Positions 55,901 through 64,000 of a DNA stretch of 64,000 nt are shown in pieces (positions within the stretch are counted from its first letter, which is position 1; every line of letters begins with the position of its first letter). Source of the stretch: Topomyia yanbarensis (Eukaryota; Arthropoda; Insecta; Diptera; Culicidae); assembly GCF_030247195.1 (NCBI RefSeq), contig NC_080671.1, positions 96,955,845 to 97,019,844 on the forward strand, written 5' to 3'. Under the pieces are notes generated by a model. The model was given only the letters and a program-made list of their open reading frames with translations, was not told where the DNA came from and ran no database searches. The position numbers and the translations under genes are program-made.

Positions 55901-57034
55901 TATCTTCGGAGAATTTAATGGAGGTAATATGCTCTTTCTTTTCGTATTGTGCTTTTGCTGATTAATCCCCCTATGAGTGAGATATTTTCACAAATTTTCT
56001 TGGAAGTGATTATAACGAAATGATGCCTTCATCAAATTTGTAGCTCTTTTTTTGCGAATAACTTTACTGAAGACTTCAAATATCTATTTTGAATACTTTA
56101 AAAGTTATGGCTTGTTGTTTGTGGATTACTGTTTGTCGCCTATTTATTGTTCAATATAGTAATAATCCATTGAAATAAGCCAAACATTATTTCGATAAAT
56201 CGAATTTTGTATTTCATTTTTCTATCTACAACCGCTAGAAATAATCACCGAACACTTCCAAGTTGTTTGGAAGGAACTTGATAACTTATCAGTGCAAAAA
56301 TGTTCATTTGTGCGAACCTACTGACTGCAATTTTTCTAACTTATCACCATCGGATCGATCTGAAACCTTTCGGAAAATGAAAAGCGAAATAAATAACTCC
56401 AAGCAACGGCGTAGCCAAGAGAAGGTTTTGGGGTTTAACACCATACAGCCCCCCCCCATCACACCAAAAAAAAAATTGGATTGGAGTTGAAAATTTATTG
56501 ATGCAAACTGATTTAATTCAATATTACAATAACATTATCTGATCCGTAGATTGATAACCTGTTGTTGTAAACATCATGAGGACTTTTGATAAATTGTCGG
56601 AATGGGGTCCTGATATGTAACTGATCTATTGGTCTTGATTTCACAGTTGTCTAATAGCATCAATATCAAATTCCTGCCTGAAAACATTCCAATAGAAAAT
56701 TCCAGAGTTCTGTAATCAATCATAATCCTCAGATTCATTTTCAAATTTTCAGCTTTTTTCCTACACAATATTACGAAAGCTTATAAAACAATTTTTCCTA
56801 ATAAGTTTGTGAAAATTATAAACTATTTGAATTTTTTTAATAGTTTTATTTTTAATTTAACCGTGATTTTTTAATAAATAGTGACCATCGCTTCACAACG
56901 TAGTCTATTTTTCATGGCTTGCGGTGAGCACGATCTCTCGAATTGCTGAACCGAAAATTATGGAATAAAAATTAATTTTTAGTATTCTTTACAGACCCGC
57001 TGGTGCCCTAAGACGATTTCGCTAGATTTTTAGA

Positions 57035-58222
57035 GCACTGTGCACTAGACTGCCCAGAAAAATGATGAATTTTTGAAAACTCAATCGGCCCACCCCTGAG
57101 TCGATTCCTACCAGGAGTACTTGTACCAAATTTGAAGCAAATCGGACAAGTCTAACTACCGGACCAACGTGCCTGAAGTTTATATTGGATTTTTCAACAA
57201 TTTACATGAAGAAAACTCACTAGATCGTATTTTCGCCGCTAGGGGGCACTGTATACATTGTATTATCACTGTAAGTGAAAATAAGAAAGATATTTTAATT
57301 ATCTACAACTTAGTCGAAGACTGCTAGTAAATCCGGCTATGTTAAAAGAAGTTATTAAACTTTTAACGAAGTGATGTCTGAGTCAGTTTTGCATGGGGCC
57401 TAGCAGTGCATGGTTGTGTATCAGTACTCGAGTCCCGCGAACTATATATTTTTGTGAAATAATGGTTAGATTTAGCCGAATAGTATGTTTACAAGAATTA
57501 TAGTAAATAATACGAGTTATGTTTTGGTTAGAAAATTTTAGTTCCACCTGTGACCGCATAGAGGGCGCCACTACTAACTTTTCATAGAAGAGAGATAGAG
57601 TATCAAGATGTTCAGAAGAAATACTGAAAAATGCCTGTTCTATAATTTTGTAGAAGACACCAAATTTCTATCTCTCTCCGTTGAAAAGTTAGTGTTGGCG
57701 CCCTCTATACGGTGGAACTAAAATTTTCTAATCACAGCATGACTCGTATTATTTACTATAATTCTTCTGAACATACCATTGAGCTAAACCTAACGATTAT
57801 TTCACAAAAATGTTTAGTTCGTGTGAATCGAGTACTGATACACAACCATGCACTATTAGGCCCCATGCAAAACTGACTCAGACATCACTTCGTTAAAAGT
57901 TTAATAACTTCTTTTAACAAAGTCGGATTTACTTGCAGTCTTCGACTAAGTTGTAGACAATTCAATTATCCTTCTTATTTTCACTTACAGTGATAATACG
58001 ATGCATACAGTGCCACCTAGCGGCGAAAATGCGTGCTGGTGGGTTTTCTCCATGTAAATTGTTGAAAATTCCCATACAAATTTCAGGCCCGTTGGTCCGG
58101 TAGGTAGACTTGTCCGATTTGCTTCAAATTTGGTGCAAGTACTCCTGGTGGGACTAGGAATCGACGCAGAGGTGGGCCGATAGGGGTCATTTTTTCCTGT
58201 TACCCTACTGTGCACCCAGTGC
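57035..58222. mobile_element. 1.2-kb palindromic element nested in the CCGGGGTGAC element
   Basis: Arms of ~550 bp (57035-57595 and 57660-58222) are inverted copies. Landmarks: GCACTGTGCACTAGACTGCC at the left end versus GGGTAACA...GCACAGTAGG at the right, ACCAAATTTGAAGCAAATCG, TAGGGGGCACTGTATACATT, and GTTAGTGTTGGCGCCCTCTA at the centre. The spacer is only ~65 bp. Identity is high, so the palindrome is fairly young. Non-coding. Confidence 0.75.
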
Positions 58223-58477
58223 ATTAACGCAAGTGACGGAAGGTTATCGAAAAGTTGCGTGAAAATGAAAATTCCAGTAATGATGATGATTTTCCCAAAC
58301 GGTTCGTTTTCGTGAGGTTTTTATTTGTTCTTTGGCATTAGGATTAGCGATAATAATTCAAATCAACAATACTACTGGGAAGTACCCTTTAGAAAAAGTC
58401 GATGTCGAAGTAAAATTTGAAACTATGCACGCATGCACTTCAGAGATAGCGTGATATCAGGAGCTGCGATTTCATTT

Positions 58478-59136
58478 CAACGCTTTTTTGTGAAAAGGGC
58501 GATACTTACAAATGTAAACATAGGGCTTTTTTCTTACATGCGAATGAGGGCTTTGAAACGCAACAAATTAACCTTAAAGCTTTGATTCTACGATATTGCT
58601 TTCTTAAACTACAGCAAAAAATACAACGGGCGAAACTGTATTTTTGTTTGTTTATTTAAAGTTTCGCCCTCCACGCTCCATGCAAACAAACAGGGCGATC
58701 CTTTTTTTGCTAGCAGTTTAGAGGCGAAACTGTTATTTTCGTATTTTTAGGATTATCAAACTGATACCAGCTGTAAATAGTAACAATGATCTCTATTGAA
58801 AAAACCCGGACGAAATCGGTGGTGTAAAACGGTAGTTATTGTAAAAAAACGTAAGGGCGATACTTCAATGCTGATAGATGGGACCGAAAAAGTAAACAAT
58901 CGCCAAAGGGGCGATACTATCATTTTGTCAATTTCAATAGCAAAAACAAACTTTAATTTAATAATTTCAAATACTTTATGAAGTTTTGGGTTTCGATCAC
59001 TGAATCATGCAAGTTAGGATGTCAAAAAACACAATAGTTCTTAAATAGGAAATAAAACCAAGTCTGGAAATATTCACTGTTGATTTTCTTTGAATGGTAT
59101 CACTGCTAGTATCGCCCTTTTCAAGAAAAAGCGTTG
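58478..59136. mobile_element. 660-bp TIR element (CAACGCTTTTT end)
   Basis: CAACGCTTTTTTGTGAAAAG followed by GGCGATAC at the left pairs with GTATCGCCCTTTTC then AAAAAGCGTTG at the right. GGCGATAC recurs internally (58857, 58911). No coding frame. Confidence 0.55.
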
Positions 59137-60409
59137 ATTTCTTAGTTCTCAGTCGCGTTGGAAATTTGAGTAAAATATAAACTTCAAATCGATTCAAAAA
59201 AAAATTCGCTTTTAGGAAAATTCAGTTTTCCCACCACAATATAGATATTTTATTAAGATAGCATTAACAATAATTCGTTGGTATGTCTATTTTATGGGCC
59301 ATTTTTTCGCTTTCCCATTGATTTGGTTTGAGATTTCTAGCACTGATGTTGTTCTATGCTGATTTGAGCGATTCTCTGAGTCCTGCCACTATCCCATGTA
59401 GTATGTGTTATCAAAAACATCGCGAAGCATCAAGTTCTAAATGTTCTTAAACGATATAATATCCGAAGAGAGTGATAAGAGTTATAAGAAATGTCTCATC
59501 ACACTGCTAGGTGGATTAAACACGTTTTTATAAAACAAATAAATATCAGATTTGTGCAAAAGTAATAAATTACAAGCGAGTTTTTATTTTCCTTTAGATT
59601 GGGATGTACCAACTTTAGTTTTAAGAGTTTGTTTATTTTAAATACATTTTTTGTAAAACTAGTTGGCAATTATTTCAAATTATTGCAAGCTAAATTTCGC
59701 AACATTTATTTTATTGTTCAATATTCCAACGTGTTAGAATTGATGAAACTTTTTGTACATCGATAAAGCACTGAAATAAAAGAATTTTAGCAGTTTTAAA
59801 GGTTTTCAGAATCTTTTATTCTAGTTGGACATGAATTATAGGAATTTTGGTTACTCGAATTTTACAGTACATTGAAATACTTTGTATAACACCAAATAAC
59901 ATCTATTTAACAATGAATATCTTTCCAGAATCAGTTTAAGCAGAAGCATTTCAATGAAAAACATCGACAATGATAACTTAATGTGGGTGAACATGCTGGT
60001 TATCATAGTCACCCCGGAATACGAAAACCTACAATTTTAGGTAAAACCATCCAATCTTATACTCCATACATCAGTACATGGTTTAAAAATATTAAACTTG
60101 AAAAAAATGTGTTGCGTCTAGAAATATGTAATGATTACTTCGAAAAGTGATCAATGTCACCCCGGTTTACGGTATCAGTTTTAAAGTACCTGTCGAAATT
60201 TATATTCCATAATAGAAAGTTGTACCGATATTTTCCGTTAAATTCCTGTGGATTTTGTTTATTACTAAATATCATAGAAAATAAATCGTAAAGAGATTTT
60301 AGAAAATACGACGAATTCTAGCGATTTAAGGGTGCTAACATTTGGTACGGTTATATGTGTCATCCATTCGTATCACGAAGTATAATTCACTTTGTGCACA
60401 GACGCAAAC

Positions 60410-60674
60410 AGCGTCAAGAAATGGTTAGGTTGATTTGTTCAAAACCCCAACCCGACCCGACCCCGATAATTTGTAATTTGAAAAACCTGAACCCGACCCG
60501 AGCCCGAAAGTTCAAAATTTCAAAAACCCGGACCCGACCCGAACCCGAGAATTTCTAATTTGAAAACCCGGAATCCGACCCGAACCCGAAAAGCTTAAAT
60601 TTACAGAACTCGAAACCCGCCGGGTTTGGGTCGGGTCCGGGTTTCGGGTCCAAAAACCCGATCCCGACCATCTA
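60410..60674. mobile_element. hAT-like element of CCCGAACCCGACCCG repeats, copy 2
   Basis: A degenerate array as in copy 1, ending CCCGATCCCGACCATCTA, the complement of the TAGAGATGGTCGGG start of copy 1. The left end is decayed (AGAAATGGTTAGGTTGATTT). The segment just outside, GACGCAAACAGCGTCAAGAA at about 60400, recurs as GACGTAAACAGCGTCAAGAA at 16558. Confidence 0.6.
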
Positions 60675-62712
60675 TAATGGACATGCGGCATTGCTAAAGA
60701 TGAACATCGGAGAAGGACAGAGTGGGACGCTTCATAACCAATGCACAGTGGTCTAGAATGCAAATTTGGCAGGAATCTAAACAACTTATTCTTATTAAGT
60801 CATTGGAGAAGTGTTTGTAGTTTGTGAGCCCCTTCTTTTCGTTAAAATAGCAGTTGGAGTGGTTCTAATTTTACCAAGATCAAAAAATTAACTTTTTAAT
60901 CATTCTTGCTAGAGCCACGCAACCTTTAGCAAAGTTGTAGAACGACAAATTTTGTAAAAGTTTGCTGAACACATGTAAGCTCTATCTGTCATACTTTTTA
61001 TTTTACAGCAAATTTAAAATCGAAGGTTAGGGTGTTTCTTAGAGAAAGTGTTTTATTCAAATAACTTTTGCGGTATTGATTTAAAACCGAACTAGTCTTC
61101 GGACAACTTTAAGATTGTTTTAAGGCGAATAAATAGTTTCATGGCACTACATATCTAACTCTTTTCGTTGCGAAGTTATGAGCACTTTTTCGCCAAAAAT
61201 GGTTTTTTGGTATAACAATATCACTCATTGAGGAGAAAGATGGCAACGAAAACTTTGTGTGGATGCTTATTTTTCGAGGCTGTGAGAGTCATACTTAATT
61301 TACCAAGCAAATAAGTAATAATAAGCCTCTACCAATTCACAGTTTTCACAGCTGTAAATTCCAAAAAACTATTCATCTGTTGACCTTTTGCGGAAAAATA
61401 ACTGTTTGATTCTTAATTTTTAACCAGAAGGTAAAACAATTCTCCAAATGGATCACAGCTTAAGCATCTTTAAACATTTGCCGCATTTCAATACATTCAT
61501 TCTTACAAACTTTCAACCACGCTGTTTACTAAATCGTTGTGACAAAGCAAGCACCGAGATATCTCATAGTGACCGCTGTTTATACAATCACAAAAAACAG
61601 TCTCCTAGCCATGCCAACGAGTAATTGAGTGATCTGTTCGGTAGATAACTATGACACGAACCGATGCCGCATTCGTGTAGTTGATAACGAGAAGTAAACT
61701 CGACAGAGCAATACCGCGATACTCGCAATAGTGACTAGAAAAAAAAATCTATCGATGAATCAACTGGAATCAAGGCGATATCAACATGTTACTCGCGGCT
61801 ACCGTTCAGTTAGTTAGAGAATAAGCCGTCCGAATTATAAACGCGAAGAAAACAGGTTGGACAAACGGGGCATTATCAACGTTTTGATAAGAAAAAAAAA
61901 CGATAGCTTCGCATTGGCTATATCAGTCCACGCTTAAGTACCTACAAATGACTACACCTCGACATTCATCATCAGAATCGAACAACTGCGACTACGACTG
62001 GAGGCACGTTCAACGCACGGAAATCGTCTTATCGATTGTTTGCATAGTTGTCGTGTTGAGCTCTAGGAAAGCTGATTGAATTTGAAGTGACTTATTTAAA
62101 GCTCACAGCTAATACCGCTGGCAGCGGAAATGCCTCGACATCGATCAATATTTGCACAAACGTCCAAACGGGGACTCTTAAGTCTGCATCAAGTATGTGA
62201 CATCCGATGTCGACAGAGCTTAACGGTAGCCGATTGAGATTGATTGGTTATTAGCAATGTTTTCCGGAGATTAGGAAGAAATTTGTTCACTATAACGATA
62301 GTAAATCAATCGACATTCTTGTCCGACGAATGAAAGACGATGAGTTGAAGATAGGATTTTCTACATTCAAGCTACCGGTATTATTCGGTCGCCAATAGAC
62401 AAGTCTGGCAAAATCGTTAACTCCGATTCCCACAATACTCACCAAACGACTCACTCACATCAAACCAGCTAAATCTATTTTAATCCTAATCTGGCTACCA
62501 TAAAGCTGATTGTGGCAATGATGTTTCGCCAATGAATTGAGTTAAACGGTCCCCAGCAGACAGATGTGTATCAGATTTAATTAGCAAAGTAACGACTTTC
62601 CACCAGCTTCTAGTCGTTTCACTGCTATAGCCCATCGTCTAATGATCAGTACTGCTTGATGAGAACACCATACATATTGCTTCCTCAGCTACCAACTGGT
62701 CACCTCTATTAA
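60675..62712. other. 2 kb of low-repeat DNA without an identified gene
   Basis: No bounded element is recognised. 61600-62700 has fewer homopolymer runs and a more balanced base composition than the rest of the window. Open frames are short. It could be single-copy non-coding DNA near a gene, in keeping with the candidate exon that follows. Confidence 0.45.
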
Positions 62713-62913
62713 CACGTATTTATCGCACCTCCAAAGTATTTCTTCGAAATAAATATCAACGAATTGCGACTTTTACGACACACAGGTCCACGGACCTACA
62801 GCGATGACGCCGCCGGACAAGATGACGACGCCAGCGAGGAGAGGTTCCATTCATACGGGTACCACTCGTCAGTCAGCGGGTCACATTCACTGAGCTTTTT
62901 TTCCCAGCTTTGA
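62713..62913 (+). CDS. Candidate internal exon (uncertain)
   Basis: An ATG-less open frame of 66 codons. From a possible acceptor (ACGACACACAG ending 62785) it reads GPRTYSDDAAGQDDDASEE and then RFHSYGYHSSVSGSHSLS before a stop at 62911. The Asp/Ser/His/Tyr composition and codon-position GC bias look coding, and the segment lies in low-repeat DNA. No clear donor site follows before the stop, so it would be a terminal exon or chance. A TATAAAG lies just after it (62916-62922). No family recognised. Confidence 0.2.
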   Translation, partial: HVFIAPPKYFFEININELRLLRHTGPRTYSDDAAGQDDDASEERFHSYGYHSSVSGSHSLSFFSQL

Positions 62914-63181
62914 GCTATAAAGTCTCGCATCGGATCAGGCGTCACTAAGAAGTGTGTCGCCAAAAGTAGGTACCCTACAGGAACACGTCAGATTACAAAA
63001 CAGCATTACAGGCACCATCCCTTGGGAGGTTAGAGTGTGAAGGTGTTACTGCGGGGCGTAAAAGGGAACATATATTCAAGGTACTGCGTCGATAGGGATT
63101 CCAGTACCGTCAGTAAAATAGCTGTTAAAATTCCTACACTTACATTTTGATGTTTATTCTTTGTTGGTGGTTGTAACCTTA
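62914..63181. other. Unassigned DNA with a TATA-like motif
   Basis: TATAAAG at 62916-62922 with a plausible initiator region about 25-30 bp later (GATCAGGCGTC); too little to call a promoter. Confidence 0.25.
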
Positions 63182-63504
63182 GGTTTCATCCATAAATGAC
63201 GTAGCATTTTTTGAGTGATTTTTAACACCCCCCTCCCCCATCGTAGCATTTCGTCACAAACCCCTAAATTCCCCCTCCCCTGGTAATTACGTAGCTTGAC
63301 GGTAGCGCTCCCCCCTCTAAAAAAAATAAAAAAACGATGTTAGATGAAACGGGTAAGATTGTCGTGACATCAGGTCAACTCCTATTCCCGTTTAAAAAGC
63401 TACGTAGCATTGCATGACCCTCTACCTCCCTGTCGTCACAAATCATTACAAAATATAAAACTCCCCCTCCCCCATATAATGCTACGTCATTTATGGATGA
63501 TCCC
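63182..63504. mobile_element. Tourist-like MITE, copy 2 (CATAAATGACGTAGCAT family)
   Basis: Ends GGTTTCATCCATAAATGACG and (complement) GGGATCATCCATAAATGACG, with TTA on both sides (63179-63181, 63505-63507). Interior as in copy 1, with C-rich runs and GCTACGTAGC modules, slightly longer (323 bp against 295). Confidence 0.8.
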
Positions 63505-63507
63505 TTA

Positions 63508-64000
63508 TACCTCTAACATAAGTTATCACATAGCACCGGAGGTGTGGGATTCGAATCCGCTTTCGATTGAGGATCTGTTCTGATTGAATTCTGAATGCAT
63601 AAATTGCGTAGGAAAAGATGGAGTAAGACCGCCAAACTAAGTAATAATATGTGTTTTTCAAAATGGGCAACAGATTTTAAGCCCTGCTTGAATACATATA
63701 AAAGATCGTTCATTTAGCTACAGCCCTGTAATTGAACAATTTATTTGGTCTGTATTTGTATTTGTATTTTTTCCTCAATTTGTGAAGCGATGCTAAAATA
63801 CTCATGAATTTATGAGCTGGACTATCCACATACATAAAACATAGTTTTAAAACACTGAATAACTGAGATAAACGCAAAAAATATTAGTTAAACGGTAAAC
63901 ACTTACCAAGAAAATTGATGGTATAGTTTCCACAAATTCATTCAAAATAATAATTTGAGTTGCAATCATTGGAAGCGTGTAGTGTATCACTTAAATCGAC
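63508..64000. other. Unassigned DNA
   Basis: GGATTCGAATCC at about 63548-63559 resembles a tRNA B-box and may be a SINE trace, but no A-box is in place. Otherwise nothing. Confidence 0.35.

Larger units (their letters stand above)
55063..60172. mobile_element. 5.1-kb TA-flanked element (CCGGGGTGAC family) with nested repeats
   Basis: CCGTAAACCGGGGTGACTTT at the left (55063) and its complement at the right (ending GTCACCCCGGTTTACGG at 60172), each bordered by TA. GGGGTGACTTTGATCA is repeated at 55074 and 55090; TCACCCCGG recurs at about 60008. Subterminal repetition and TA target match the two GTTGGC-type elements. Nested inside are a (TG)n-bearing repeat, a 1.2-kb palindrome and a TIR element. 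No transposase is recognisable. Confidence 0.7.

Noticed and set aside
62916..62960. TATAAAG with initiator as a promoter
   Set aside because: Only one weak element pair in AT-rich DNA, no downstream coding sequence.
63540..63565. B-box-like GGATTCGAATCC as a tRNA gene
   Set aside because: No A box at the proper distance and no acceptor stem; the motif is a short palindrome that can occur by chance.

Overview
The window looks like intergenic or intronic DNA from an insect, most likely a mosquito (Culicidae, probably Aedes/Culex-like). It is AT-rich and packed with nested transposable elements. The best single pointers are an I-clade-like LINE with RNase H, a tRNA-derived SINE, TA-flanked pogo-like elements, a PIF/Harbinger relic and many palindromic MITEs. 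The species assignment is inference from repeat style; no host protein-coding gene can be identified with confidence. Layout: 0-8 kb holds a MITE dimer, several hairpin MITEs, a decayed LINE ORF1 and a short 3'-end retroposon. 8.0-15.1 kb (minus strand) is a full-length 7.1-kb LINE with a 13-bp target duplication, an intact gag-like ORF1 overlapping ORF2 by one base (TAATG), and an ORF2 broken by one nonsense codon and one small deletion in RT motif A. 17.0-18.5 kb and 21.2-21.6 kb are long palindromes. 24.0-28.4 kb is a stack: a TA-flanked palindromic element holds a PIF/Harbinger relic (itself split by a MITE) and a second TIR element. 28.6-31.6 kb is a TA-flanked pogo-like element carrying the C-terminal piece of a transposase and, unexpectedly, a histone H3 pseudogene followed by a degenerate histone 3' stem-loop. 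32.3-36.9 kb has a Tourist-like MITE, a 3.9-kb element with GCC-rich ends and another TA-flanked MITE. 36.9-48.3 kb is mostly unassigned DNA, with an ORF1 relic, a hammerhead-like palindrome and a 1-kb element full of CTGTACC motifs. 48.3-55.0 kb contains a GGGTCG-rich element cut by a SINE, a 5'-inverted (twin-primed) retroposon, a third ORF1 relic, a duplicated GTACCCC-ended family and a second GTTGGC-type element. 55.1-60.2 kb is a 5.1-kb TA-flanked element with at least three nested repeats. 60.7-63.1 kb is the least repetitive stretch and contains one candidate exon. Almost every recognisable coding segment belongs to a mobile element. The only likely functional translation product is the LINE ORF1 protein; ORF2, the Harbinger transposase, the pogo-like transposase, histone H3 and the three other ORF1 fragments are visibly decayed. 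Element boundaries rest on terminal inverted repeats plus matching short flanking duplications read by eye, so single-base uncertainty should be expected.
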